Assembly: GCA_021397835.1 (NCBI GenBank)
Contig: JAJFZO010000583.1
Coordinates: 474,501-538,500 of the forward strand
Direction: 5' to 3'
Source: Moringa oleifera
Lineage: Eukaryota > Streptophyta > Magnoliopsida > Brassicales > Moringaceae
DNA length: 64,000 nt
This document shows positions 24,401 to 37,519 of the stretch, piece by piece (the first letter of the stretch is position 1; every line of letters begins with the position of its first letter). A program made the translations under genes and the position numbers. Under the pieces are notes generated by a model. That model saw only the letters and a program-made list of their open reading frames with translations, was not told the origin of the DNA and did no database searches.

Positions 24401-27400
24401 GACTTGGCCACACATCTAATTCTTTTAGCTATTTACTTCAAGGTTCATGTTCTACTAGAGCATGGACTACATCGAGTCGCATTCATAAATGTCCCAATCC
24501 ACTCTTTTAATTTTAATTCAATATCGTGTTCACGTAATGTCCAAATCTCACTCTTTTCATTCAAAATATTTTTACAGAGGATGTAATACATCTCATTTTA
24601 GGATTTGGAGATCTAATCCAAGCCAAAGTTGAACCTAAAGACTTCTGGATACAAGACAAAGAATCTTCTCTTCTTCTCCCTCTTTCCATGGCTGTCTCAA
24701 CCGTCTCAAGCCAGTTTCAAGCCTAAATCACTAGTACTGAACCTGATCATCTCTCATCAACAAACTTCAAGATTTCTTGAAATCATCAAAGGTTGCTGTT
24801 AAGTTTTTGCTCAAAATTCCCTTGCTTATACTCAAGTAAGGAAGGTCTAAAAAGAGAAAGGATGACTCCCAGAAATCCAAAACGCTTACTGTCTTTTAGC
24901 CTCAATCGTAACAATCTAAATTCTTACAGGAGCTACTGCAAGAAAATCATTGCATCAAATGTCTGGATTTACAGCAAGTTAACTACAAACCCTTTCCTAC
25001 CTCTATATAACTGTAAACATTACAGTTATTCCTTCACCCTTAACTCCACTAAGCCTTCATGTGAACTAGTTGGATTGCTTGCTTCCTTCAACCTACCTAA
25101 TCTAAAGTCATCCAATCCTCAGCACTTCAAGCAATGTGATTCTTGGCTCAATTACATTGTTTCACCCTCTAGTTGGACCAAATTACTATTCAATGGGGCC
25201 ATAGGAGTACATGGTACATGACCAAAAATGTGCATAATAACTTTCTCCAGACATTCTTACCTTTACAATCTCTCAGAATGTGTCATCCCATCAGGACTCA
25301 GTACTATCAACTACTTCATCCTTTAAAGTCACCATATATATAAACTGTACTCCAACTTGATCGCATTTTCTATTGGTTAGATCTGTTCTAGGTTTCCCCC
25401 AAAGAAAAGGATCCAAGTTATTTGCATTTGACTAATCACAGAACGAAATTGAATGCCAACTCTTCTACATAATCCAATCCCTCTCTCTCTCTTCCCCCCC
25501 CCCCCCTTCCTCCCTCCTCCCCTTTCTCAAGAACACAGATTGGGGCAAGAAAGCAGTGCCAGATCGTGGAAAATTCTAAATACTAGATATAAACTCAAAA
25601 TAAAAAGAGTGAAGATCAGCTAGTGAAGGATTAAAACCTCAATAAACAGAGAAATGTGGCAATGCAAAATGCATCACTCTACAAAACTGAACATCTATAA
25701 CAGGAAATAAGAGATCAAAGGAAACATTTAAGTAAGTTTAAGGCTATCAATCAGCCCTTTTTCAACAATCCCAAAACAACAAATCTAGACAAGGTTTTTA
25801 TGTCTATACATTAAATCAAGAGTTTTCCTTTTTCCATCCCTTTAACAACTATGATTTCCCCAAAAAAAAAAAAGGGGGAGGGGGGAATAGCAGTAGGGCA
25901 GCACACAAGTAAAAACACCATTAAAAAAACTAAACTAAATTCTAAAATCTAAAGGTTATAACCATCATAAATGAGAAAAAGATGAAAACTATCAGCTTTT
26001 GCTCAGTATGTACCCTTTGATATAGAAAAATTTTGGTAAATCATCATTTTTGTGTCCTCGTTTTCCTCGACAGCATTCCTTTGTTTATCTATCTATCTTT
26101 CTCTGCTGCAGACAAAATTCATAAATATTATCATTGTGCATCTATCATGGTTGTTTTGGTGGTTTTCTACCCAATGACTCTTTAAGACGTATATTCTCTG
26201 CAAATAAACATCCTCAATTTGGAAAGTGCAAAGTCCTTTGCGCTAAGACTGCAGCTATCAGGCGTGTTCATGTATTAAATGAACAATCCTGACCATTAGG
26301 ATTAAAGTTCTAATCTGTTCTGTTTTCAAAAGTAGACTCGTCCAACTTAAAAAGCAAAAGTATCAGGAAAGACCAGATACATTTTATAAGCTAATCGGCT
26401 ATTCTTGATGGATAACAGCCAAAAACTTGAAATATGACAAAGCAAAAACATAATTCCAAAATATGTTGAATACATACAATTATCATCTTGGTCGGTTGTA
26501 GGTGACTCTGCCATTGAATTTGTGTCATTCTTGCTAGATCCAGTACACACGTCATCCTTCAAGTTCCTTTCAGCAACAAATGTTCCTTGGGCTGAACACT
26601 TAAAAGTAGGGAAAACATTCCTGTCTGGAACACTGCTTGATTCAGTAGCCTGAGAACCTGTAGTTTCAGGCAGAACAGAGGTATTTGACCGATCTATCTC
26701 ATCCCTGCTATTTCGGAACTTCCGTAAATCAGTCACCTTTGACTGCAACGAGAATGGCATGGTTCTTCCAACAATACCAACTTCTTTTCTGGATTCAGCT
26801 GCCGGCTCAAACCTTGAGTTATTTCTAGGGACAATTACCGGAATGAAATCAGACTTGCTGAGTATCGGAACATTGGATGCTGAGGTAGCTTTTGTAGGGT
26901 TTTTCTTTGGAGCTGCAGTAGGAGCTGTCACTGAACCAGCCAGAGTTGTCCTTGGACCAGTGTCTAAATTGACCCTTTGAGGCGTACCTGGTACACTTCC
27001 TGTGGCTTCACAACCAGTACGTAAACCTCAGGATAAAGGTTACATAAGCAACAGACAAAATGTGTATTTATGTATATAAGGAAGAAAAACAAGAGCAAAG
27101 CAAAACAAGTGAGAAGAAAAAGCAGCAATATAAAATGTAAACATACATGGGGAAATTTTTGACTCTTTAGATGGATCTGAATTTTGAGAAACTGACAACC
27201 TTCCCAGGGACTTTGTTTCTTTCACTAAAGGATCTGGATTTTGTGAGACAGATATCCTTCCCAAACTAGTCTTGGAATTGTTCTCATTCAAGACTTGCAG
27301 ATTTCCACTTGAGCTGGTTTTAGATTCCGAATGACCATTGAATCGGTTAACATTACCAACTGTATATGGTTCTAGGCGCTGAACAAGAAAGGAAAATTGA

Positions 27401-30400
27401 AGCAACAGATTCAGAAATAACATGCACCAAACAAGAAGCAAAACAAGCAAATAACAAAGAATGAAGAAAAACAGGGAATACCGAGATATCTACAACCCAT
27501 ACTCCAACACAACTTTGATTGTATGAGCAGCCAAGAAGCTTCCCCTCATGAACATTAAGATCTGACAATCTAGACCATCCCACATCCACAGTATCATGGC
27601 ATCTTATTGGTTCCCAGGAGAAAACCTATGATGCCCCATAAAAAATTACGGACATGAGTAAAGATAGAGGATTATCTACTCTTTAGTTTTGCTGCATGAT
27701 AAAACTAACAAATGAACTTACCTTCAGACTCTCATGCAACCCACAAAGAAGAATCCTCCCATCAGGATTGAAGGTCAAACAACGGACTCCAGTGGTCTGT
27801 AGTAGAAATAAATAATTCAAGAAGTATCCTCACAAGAAGAGAACCAGAAAAGATGGTTCCTGCTGATTGGAAGCTGTACCAAGAAACAAAGCAATGATGC
27901 GAAAAACATAGTACCTCAGGCCCAGCTGAACCAATAAGCTCAAATGTCTCGAGGTCCCAAAATTTTACAGTTCTGTCAGCTGAGCCTGCACATAGGAAAA
28001 AAGCAAAATAAGTTTACAACACTTGATAGCAAATATGAACTGACAATGAAGATGTAAAACATACAAAGATCCCATAATATGAAATCGAATTTAATTTAAG
28101 GAGGTCATCTGCTGCCACAAATAAATTGAGATAAGAAGTTTTATTTTTGGTCCCACAACTCATTTTTTTCTTCAGTTTGTTGAATAGTCTTGTGCTGGGA
28201 ATATCACTCTTCATATTCAAAAGATGAGAACATGGAAAGAAAGAAAACAAAAACATTACAATTGATTATAGTCCCAAGCATTTTGAAGGTGCTAAATAAA
28301 TTTCTATCCCTTGCAACTTTTCAGTGAATTCTTCTGGTGAACCATGAAATGAGATGAACTGAACTAATATCATGATCGATTAGGTGATCTATGGCCTTCA
28401 ACTCTTGTAAGACAGAAAATTGCTCAATTTATCTGGTGAGACAGGGGGATGCTTTGCAGTGAAAATTGCATAATGGTTTGCTTCAAATTCTTGATACATT
28501 TACCGACCAGGCACAAATTAACACATACAGTTTTCTATTATCAGCAGCAACTAACATTTTTTCACACAGGTATTTTATAAAGGTTAGAAAGTTAAGTTTT
28601 CCAAATGACCAATACTGAAAAGTTCTAAACATTTATAAGAGATAACCTCCAAACACAAGGGATATAATGGACAAAATAATATTTTTTTTTACCAGAAATA
28701 ATGGACAAAATAATATTGGCAATAATATGCCATTTGCTAATACATTTGTCATTTGCCATAAAGTTGGCATGAGACCTAGCATACAACAACATTCTCAATG
28801 CGGAAAGCCACTCTCTAGGTTGCAACATGTCTTGACAATGGCATGAAGATCGAACAAGGCCAGGATCAAGAGTTTCACCCATCTACACCCTCAGCAGGGA
28901 ACAAGGCCCCACGAGAAATTCTTGATATGGGATGATTTGAAGGGATTTTATCTTAAGTTCCAAATCAAGGCTGCATTTGCAAGTGCAGGGAGATGTATCC
29001 TATCTCAAGACTTTCCTACCAATGGAACAGAACACTGATCCTTAACAGTTCCATCCTGTCCAAAACTTTCAGCAAGGAGCTCAAACGACAAGCACACATG
29101 TCAACATGTCACTGGAACACATCTTACCCCTCCATTAAGCACAAGCTTGCACAACAAATTGTTCATCACTTCTTATTCAGGCTCTCTCATTTGTTAAGAC
29201 ACCTCAAAGAGGCTTCCTACTGGCTATGGGCTCAGCTCAAAACCCCTAAAACATTAACCACCATTCATCATTTGACACATCGATAAAAATTTCATAAATC
29301 CACATATGAAAAACTTCTATCTCCCTCTATAATAATTCTATTTTTATCCACCATCAAATTCTTTATGGCATGTTTGACAGAAAAGTTACCCTCCTCCATT
29401 GTTTGGCATTCAGAAGAAGGCAGATGAACTTGGCAGAGCACTCAAATTCCTCCAAACCCCTTCAATTGCTCAAATGAAAAGACTAGCGGTACAGACGAAA
29501 AAAGCAGCTAATTCCACAAAATTATCCCTTCCTACTTGTAAGAAAAATAGTTAAATTGCAAGTAGAAGTGCAGAAACTGCTCAACCCATTGAAAGAATCA
29601 CTTGGTTGACACTTGAAAAAACATTTTGGCGATAAACATCAAACTACTGCACAAGGCATTACCATCTTAAACTACTGGAGGCTTGTACCATCGTAAACTA
29701 TTGCACAAGGCTTTGTACCATCTTAAACTACTTTTTCTTTCCCCTGGTACATTCAGTTTCATATATGACCTACATCAAATGACTTTCCAAGAAAGACACT
29801 ACAAATCTAATAAACGAACTTGGCCAAGCATTGGCCACGTTTCAGCACCGATAAATGAGTCAGATGCAGTGACAAGTTCATGTAATTGATGTATCATAAA
29901 CTTCTGCAGGCATTCAAGCACAGGAACTCTTTAAAGAAAGTACGAAGAAAATAATTATGTCATCTAGGAGCCAATGTCATATACGATCCTTTCTGTTCAA
30001 AATGCCTCTGTGTCTCAGAGCATGAATAGTCAGACAACTAAACTTCGCAAACATGCCGCTCAGAGCGACATAATAGTGCAGGATAAGTGGGAAACAGAGT
30101 TGATGAAATATGTTGCACCTTTGAATGAAAAACCCAGCCCTTTAGAAGTCTTCAAAATGTTTCATTCTTTGATCTGAAGAAGCTCAGGCACATATTTTGC
30201 ATGTGCATAGTCCCCTAATAATTTTAGTATTTTCACTCAGAACAACCAGAGTAATTGATAAAGGAAAAGTTAGATGGATGATCATAATGCTATGATGGGA
30301 AAAACAGCCACAAGGGAGAAAATACAACCCAATCTGACAATAGTGGTAAGTTATTTAATTTTCATCAGATATCTTCCAGACGGACAATTTATGAGTTGTA

Positions 30401-32382
30401 AGATCACACAGAGAAGCAAAATAGAGGAATAACTAATGACTAAAATATAACTAACCTGTTGCCAGCAAGAACTCATGTGGATGGAAGTCTATGCACTGAA
30501 CCTGGCCGTCATGACACTTAAAATCATGTAAAAGTTTTCCAGCAGTCAGATCCCACACCTGTTGAAATAGGACATATTTCAAAATTATCCGATAAGACTC
30601 CCGAGTCAACCAGACAAGTGTACTAATTAACTATGTTTATTTGTGAAGACACCACTTTTACAAATCTGTAAACTAAATCTCAATGTGATAGCATTTGAAA
30701 TCATGAGATAGCTCGCCAGTAACTGGATCAAACTATAGGTTTTACCAATCTAACCATATAACAATAAGCATGTGGGCACACCCGCATGAAAGAAAGGCAG
30801 CTGATTCAAGGAATCAAAAAGAGCAGGAATCATTAGCAAAAGATTATCATGTTACACTCTACTTCAGAGAGAACTGGTCAAATTTCAAATATTGGTCCCT
30901 ATTCAAGTTGTCAATCGGCTATCCCATAATCACGACCAATAGACTGCAACTTGCCTAGCAGACATGCATGCACTTTGAAAGTGGAGAAAATACAAAATTA
31001 CAGCATGCTATCCATGTCAGCATGTCAACAGACGCGGGATAGAGTAAGTTTCTCACTAGATAAGTCAGCCAGAACAGAAACCCTTTTTGTCTTAGAAGAA
31101 GAACATCCCCAGCTTTGAACCACTTTCTCAAACCAGGATTAATAAAATTGGTTCCACCAATACCATGAACCTAGAGAAAAGAGATTCTAACCTTCACGAT
31201 GTTGTCCTCTCCACCAGATACAACCCAGCGGCCATCTGGAGTAAATCTGATTGCATTTACCCCTCTTGTATGACCCTTGTAAGTGTGGATACAACCCTTT
31301 TTTCTTATGTCCCATATCTTAAGATTGGTATCAAGGGAACCAGATGCAAAAAACTCGCCGAATGGGTGGAAGTCCACAGATATGCAATTGGATCTGTGAC
31401 CAGTGAGAGTGCGAACAACTACACAGAATCACATTGCGACCAAACGAAATATAAGAAAAAGTAGGGACTCAATAATTTTGATAGCAATGTGCATCTGAAG
31501 CATATTTTAATTATATTTAATGTAAGTAATAAACATACTCTTCGCTTCCTCCAAATCCCAAAGTTTGATAGTACCACTTGCAGCTCCTGCCGCTACTAAC
31601 ACTTCAGAAGAATCAAAGCTGACTGAATCAATTCCACTTGTGTGTCCAGACAAACTCTGATTATTAAGGCCCATGTGTTAGATCAATCAGATAAGAGAAT
31701 TATATTATAACAATAACATGCTGAATAATGACACTGGTTTTCTTTTAGTTACTCTCACAATGGCTCCTATACAAGAAGATCATACAAGTACATGGAAATG
31801 TAGGTAACTACAGCAATTTGGGTGATTGTATCTATCTCTGGCAAATACCATGAATAAATTAAAGCACCATAGCACAGTCTAGTCTAAATATAAAATAGGC
31901 ATATTCAGATAGTTATAGGCCAAAAATGATGAAAGAAGAAGCCAAAGGAGAACTGACCAGTATGGCGTTGGGCTTACCAATAGCCCAGAGATTAACCTTG
32001 TGATCTTCTCCTCCTGTCACAAGAACCCTTGATGATTTTCTTCCAATCTTGAGGCAGTTGACGCTTGAAGAATGTGCCACAAACTCCTCTTTTATTTTCA
32101 AATTAGTTACACGAGTCAAGGCCAACTATAGTCCCCCACAATTCTTCTTCAGTCAATTCAACTGGCAAGTACTTAATTCAAATAGAAATGACAACAAATT
32201 CATACAGAAAGATCTTGAAAGAAACAAGCCAGCGAAGAGATCTGCCGAAGCGAACCTAGCAGATCGAGCACAGCACCTCCATTCTTCAGGAGAAAAGAAA
32301 ACAAACCATTTAGAGGGATAAAAATAAACAAGAAAAAGAAGGGGTAAAGGATACGGAGCTTGTAGGCGCGTTTGGTAGTCAT
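18468..32382 (-). CDS. KTN80: Katanin p80 WD40-repeat subunit B1 homologue
   Basis: Regulatory subunit that binds the katanin p60 ATPase and targets microtubule severing in the cytoplasm, shaping cortical arrays. Eighteen coding exons, all with GT-AG edges, join in frame to 807 codons plus stop: 32382-32355, 32088-31958, 31656-31539, 31418-31192, 30558-30456, 27985-27915, 27796-27722, 27625-27482, 27378-27147, 27026-26478, 23802-23743, 23663-23542, 21550-21425, 20502-20428, 20346-20234, 18904-18788, 18697-18629, 18531-18468. The start MTTKRAYKL and the phrase [20 protein letters not shown] are hallmarks of plant KTN80. WD40 repeats fill about residues 10-300 ([33 protein letters not shown]). 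A serine-rich linker covers 300-560, with a duplicated LGR(I/L)SVSQN(P/S)DP motif, and the con80 domain, which contacts p60, spans about 640-807. Introns of 2-2.7 kb follow exons 5, 10 and 12. The paralogue number (KTN80.1-.4) is not assignable here. Confidence 0.95.
18698..18787 (-). other. 90-nt in-frame, stop-free intron of KTN80
   Basis: The intron between exons 16 and 17 starts GTTTGG, ends AATAG, is exactly 90 nt long and contains no stop in the reading frame. Retention would add 30 mostly hydrophobic residues within the con80 domain. The spliced form restores the conserved junction EQ-R-MERCN, so I treat splicing as the main form. Confidence 0.75.
25481..25507. repeat. (CT)n followed by a poly-C run
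   Basis: Low-complexity pyrimidine tract with about 13 consecutive C residues, in the large tenth intron of KTN80. It is probably variable between individuals. Confidence 0.85.
29639..29735. repeat. Short tandem repeat, about 26-30 bp unit, in a KTN80 intron
   Basis: Three successive degenerate units of the type AAACTACTGCACAAGG plus TACCATCTT, and the start of a fourth, lie in the 2.5-kb fifth intron. Confidence 0.7.
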
Positions 32383-32936
32383 GGCGGAAATGGAACAGAA
32401 GACAAAACCCTAACGATAACAATAGCAGTAGACATTCAAATCAAATCTGACGTTCCAGTGACGGTCTTGCCACAGATCCCGTCTTTGGTGACTTCATTGC
32501 ATTTCCATTGCAAATCTGTAACTACAAGCACAAGTGACTGCAAAGATCAATACCACACTGATAGATCAGAGGAATAAATTTAAACAACACCCACAAAATT
32601 GAGGGAGACAGGGAGATAATGAGAATGAAAAGTAATAGACTAAGCAACTGACATTTCACCAACACCTCTCCTTCCCAACCAAGACGTAAAATGCGTCTCT
32701 ATCCACGCTCTGATATTTGCCACTGCACGCTATATATCCCTTTCTCCTATTTTGATCAAAATTTTACCAAGCTGATACAACAGTAGTTGCAGTAGTAGAG
32801 TATAAGCATCCCCCACGCCCCAAAACAAAAAAAGAAAGAAAGAAAAAAGCTTCAGAAAGAAACGGAAAAGTTTAAGAGAAAGAAAGTAATCTCACTCTGC
32901 TTGGCTTCCTTCTTCACCTCCACTGTCACGTAATCA

Positions 32937-32976
<40 letters not shown>

Positions 32977-33480
32977 ACTTTACCAACTCAAAAATCGCAG
33001 TAGCTGTGCTACTACTAGTAGTAACACTGCTGTCATTGACACTTAGTCTGTCAAAAAGATTTAGGTGAGAGAAAGCAGAGCAGGTATTTTGTGGTTGTGC
33101 CCCTCTTCAGTTATCAAATAACCCTACTGGCTACTGCAAGTCATCAATCACCAGCATCCCCAAAAAATACTAAATATTCAAACACATTCTCTTATAGTTA
33201 CTGCATTCTTTGCTCAAATTAAACTAATCCTCCAACCAGAAGATATATGTTTTCCCATCTAAACACTGTATTTGTCCATCAAGAAAGGAAACAAAATGGA
33301 GGGCAAGAGGGTCTGAAAAGAACCCAAGGTCTGATTCGGGGACCGGCCCAAGGAGAAAGGCCCACTGGAACTCCCTCCCTCCATGGCCAACTCAAAAATT
33401 GAAATTGACTCCTTGCCTTACCCCACCGCACTGGCTTCCCGTTAAATCTCTCTCCTTAGCCTTTTTCCAATATCTTTTAG
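32383..33480. promoter_or_regulatory. 5' leader and upstream region of KTN80
   Basis: No gene is visible upstream of the KTN80 start. The stretch holds a (CT)16 run at 32941-32973, common in plant 5' leaders, and two GGCCCA (site II / TCP-type) motifs at 33345-33350 and 33359-33364. A TATA box could not be chosen. Because the GGCCCA sites are nearly 1 kb from the ATG, either a long or spliced leader exists or they serve something else. Confidence 0.4.
32941..32973. repeat. (TC)n microsatellite
   Basis: Sixteen uninterrupted TC dinucleotides about 560 bp upstream of the KTN80 start codon. Confidence 0.95.
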
Positions 33481-36370
33481 AAAACACAAAATGAGAAGGT
33501 GTTGTTTGTGTTTGCACCTTATTATTAATGTAAAATTCAGTCCTTTTTATGTTGCTTCATAATTGAATGATGGGTACCACACAACACAAGTATGATGCCA
33601 AAGGAGTTAATCACTTTGGCATGCCTTTGAATTTCATGTGCCTCATCTTACTCTTTTCTCTCTTGAATTATCCACGTGAATAACTTGATACTCTCTAATT
33701 ATTTAATGTGCCTTAATAGGATGTTTTCTTTTTAGCATTTTACCTCGACCACAGGGCGACTAAGGAAGGTGAGGGGTGGAGTCATTGGCAAGAGTATTAT
33801 GAGCACCCAAATTTTAAGCTAAAAGTACTATAACATGATTTGTTTTTTTTTTCTCTCTATATACACAAAATGGATTAGCCACTTTAAGATGCTTTTCATC
33901 CCTATCTCTTGGAAATCCATGCTTTATTTTTAAGTGCATTATTCACCTCTTTAATAATTTAAGTTTTTTTCATCTTCTGTCATCAAATCAAATTATAATA
34001 CGCGAAGTTTTTATGGGTCTTTTTTCATTGAGCTTTTTTTGTTGGGTTTTTTTTCTCTTGGTTTCAATTCGGACCACTTCATAAAAAGGGTATGTATAAT
34101 TTCTCTTAAGAGAATTATATTATAAAAATAAAGTATTGCGATATAATTAATTCATAATTTTATTTTTACAAACATTTTAGAAGTTTTTTTCATTTTTATT
34201 ATATTGATAAAAAAATCATGTGATTATATTTTCATTATTGTTTTGTGTTGTGAATTTAACTTATTTGCAAAGGAAAAGTTAGGTGAAATTTTTGAATTTT
34301 TATAAAGATAAATATAATCTATAAGGATAAAGGTAATTTTTAATTTTTTAATTATTATTTTTTAAAATATCTATAATTAATAATTTATACATTTTTACTC
34401 TAAACACATTTTGCCTGTTGATATTGATTTTATTTATTGAAAAAACTTTTAAAACCAAGTTAAGCAAATATAGGGACTCTTTTAAGTATTCGTAAACATG
34501 ACGACCACTAAGAAGTGATCATCACTATCATGCCAAAAATAACACTTTAATGTAATTAAAATCACTATCAAAAAAATAATAATTAATCCTTATGCTAGCA
34601 TTATAACAAGAATATTTATCATATAGTAGAATAAATAACTGTCACCTTATCAACATTGACATTTGCACATTGTATGACAAAATACAGGTATATATAATAA
34701 CATGATATATGATCCAAAATAACTATTGTACCACCTAACACAACAAATATTTAGTCCACAATCGCGTCAAATTACTATGATAACAAGATGAGGATCACTA
34801 CCACTTACTAAATAAGTATAACTCGTGAAAATTACTATAAATATTTTTCATATCATATTAATTTAATGTCATAATACGATATTTTCTATGATAATTTCTT
34901 CAAATAAATCACGATATAAACAATTATGACAATTGCAAAACAGATAATAGTTTGTCACTAAAAAATCACTATCACCACGCATGTATCACTGTCTTTATAC
35001 ATAAATCACTATCAATACAGATTAATTAACCACCATTTAAAATGAATAATAAAACATACACAAAACCAACATATATCTAAATAATTTATTTTAATAGTTA
35101 CTATATAAGCATATAACACTAGAACTTCTAAAAAAAACAAGTATAACATTGATTTAACATAAAACCTGAAAATAACCCAATGAGTATGAGAAAAACAGAC
35201 AAAAAAAAAAGACTTGGCAAAAAAAAACACAAAAATACAACCTGAATTTTTTATTTTTGCAATAAACACACACATTATCTGAAAATCATCCTTAAACAAA
35301 CTCAAAAATTATAGAGCTAATTAAGTCTTAGTTGCCTCTCGAGCCTCACAACAAATTAAAGAAAAACCTATGAACCCGTCAACGAAAGAAAAATGACGAA
35401 TAGAAACCGATGAACCATCTATTCTTTGTTTACATAAAAATTTTTAAAAATGGGTCAAGACTTATTACTTGTTTTAAGTAAGTTGATCGTCTTTTTCATT
35501 CAATCCAAAGCATATAAGTCACCTTCAATGATGTGAAAATCTCATAAATCAATGCACAAGTCACCTCCGTTAATATCAAAATCTAATTTTGTAGAGAAAT
35601 CCCAAAAGGTTACGGAATGTATTATTCTCAATTAGACTTGTTGGAAAGGAAACCTAGAGATGAAAAAAAAAAAAAACTTTCATTTGATTACGCATACCTT
35701 CATGAATTTTAAAAAACAAAAAGAGAGAGAGAGAAACGAATTATTTGGTATTTGAGTAATAGCACAATACAATCGAATATATTCTATTATTAGAAAAAAA
35801 AATATTCCGACATGTAAGAGTACAAAAATTTTAATAATTTAAAAAAGAAAAGTGACATAATTTTAACAATAAAAAAATGAATGAAAATATTATATAATCT
35901 GAAAATGTTAGGTACATAATTGTCAAAGTAAAGAAATGATAGTATTAGGATATAAAAGACCCAAAAATCATGAAAAAGAAAGTTGTTAAACTTCTATTTC
36001 ATTGTGTTCTCGCTTCTTCTTCTTTTTTTTTTTTTTAATCCTTTATCTCCTTTCAAAGAAACAAAAAGAAAAAGCTGCCCTCTTTCTTACGGGGAGACCG
36101 ATAACCTTCACTATTTTAATAAGTTTTAGCACTAATTAAACTAACAAGAATACGTAAACATTTTGTTGACAAATCTAAAAGAAAAACAAAGAAATATGAA
36201 CTTGTAAGACTATAATATGTTGGAGATATTTATTATTAAGTGAAAACAAATGACACATGCATTCTAAAATTCAGAAAGTTTACATCATATCAATTAATTT
36301 TATTATCCCAATAATCAAAATTAAACCATAAGCTTTCTAGGAGTACAATATTCCAGAGGCGGGTGTGAAC
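33481..36370. other. AT-rich intergenic DNA without a recognisable gene
   Basis: Mostly AT-rich and stop-ridden in all frames. At about 34510-35015 the word ATCACTATCA recurs at least four times, hinting at a degraded small transposon. At 35951-35958 there is a TATAAAAG box on the plus strand followed by a pyrimidine-rich stretch, but no convincing open reading frame follows. Confidence 0.5.
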
Positions 36371-36508
36371 TCATTGTCCACAGAAGGAAATGGTAAGTCC
36401 AATTGGGTGATTCTCATCTGCAGACATTATTAAATCATAAGGGCTAGTATTGAGGCCCATGTTATAACAGAAGAGTTTAGGGACACAGCATTCAACTATG
36501 GACATCAT
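36371..36508 (-). CDS. Small open reading frame, 45 codons, unrecognised
   Basis: A minus-strand frame starts MMSIVECCVPKLFCYNMGLN and ends LTISFCGQ before a TGA. It is cysteine-containing with a balanced composition and lies in an island less AT-rich than its surroundings (36350-37030). I do not recognise a family. It could be a real small protein, the last exon of an unseen gene or chance. No homologue is claimed. Confidence 0.25.
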   Translation of the reverse strand: MMSIVECCVPKLFCYNMGLNTSPYDLIMSADENHPIGLTISFCGQ

Positions 36509-36598
36509 GTGGAGGGCCCTTCATCCACCACATTACAACAAATCTTCCACACATAATCCCATTAATGACAAATCCTTTCTAATTTATAATTCAATAGA

Positions 36599-37033
36599 CT
36601 ATTTTTCAGATCCACACATGTGCCTTGGTCTGTTCATGCATAGCGAAATCTGCTGATACAGAAAAGGGCCATATACAAGGGCTGCAGCAGTGTGATTTTT
36701 GGTGACAGACATGTGAAACTTGTGCAAGCCAAAACTCCACGAGCAACCTTGTGATTTTTGCAGATGAAAACAAAAGAAGGCATATCCCATGATCGACCAA
36801 ATGGAATCTACAATCAATATGGCAATAAAATTTTCAAGAATTAACCAAAGTGCTGGGGAACACCAACTGAAATTACAGTGGTAAACTACAGCTCGCGAAG
36901 TCAACTTCGGAGCTAAGAGGATTATCATAAGAAAGAAACTTACAAGAATTACGATTAGTTGCACTAGTAACATCAGGAAGAACAGCCGATCACAAATATT
37001 TTGTTCAAAAATAAAATTTAATGTCAAATTCAA
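36599..37033 (-). other. 144-codon reading frame, coding status doubtful
   Basis: Just upstream of the small frame and on the same strand, a 144-codon frame begins MNLTLNFIFEQN with a hydrophobic first half. The second half has a normal mixed composition (for example HKFHMSVTKNHTAAALVYG). I recognise no domain. Together with 36371-36508 it may mark a transcribed region, a non-coding RNA or a decayed gene. Confidence 0.2.
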
Positions 37034-37070
37034 AAGTATACAATATATATAGAATTAATTACATAAAAAA

Positions 37071-37511
37071 CTTATATTTTGTTTACGATATTAAATCAAA
37101 ATTTTAAAAAAAAATTATATTTGTTTGAAACTTACATATATATTTTTAAATTTTTAACGTAAAACTTTTATCATATTAATGACATATAAATTTTATTAAT
37201 GTAATTATGATAATATATTTTTAAAATACTATCAAAATAAATAATATATTTTTTAATTTTTTATTTTTAAAATATTAATATTTTACATATTTTTAAAAAT
37301 TTTAATAGAAAAATAACATATTGTTTATTTGATAATATCTTAAAAGCGTATTAGAATCATTGTAACGTAAAATTTATATATATATCACGACCATGCACAA
37401 AATTATAATATTAATAAAAATTATAAATAAAAATCATACGTTAAAAATATAAATTTTGAATAGATATAATTTTTTATAAATCTTAATTTAAGATTACTAG
37501 TAAAATATATA
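37071..37511. repeat. Long AT-rich inverted repeat (fold-back / MITE-like)
   Basis: The left half (37071-37275) matches the complement of the right half (about 37300-37511) almost throughout, with mismatches and small indels. For example ACTATCAAAATAAATAATA near 37229 pairs with TATTGTTTATTTGATAAT near 37319, and the outer AAAATTATATTTGTTTG pairs with GAATAGATATAATTTTT. The centre is near 37285. Transcribed, it would fold into a hairpin about 200 bp long. Neither terminal motif nor target duplication identifies the superfamily. Confidence 0.65.
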
Positions 37512-37519
37512 TTCTCTTA

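Noticed and set aside
24793..25221. 142-codon plus-strand frame inside a KTN80 intron
   Set aside because: No recognisable domain, lies in the antisense of a large intron, and has a composition like the surrounding intron.
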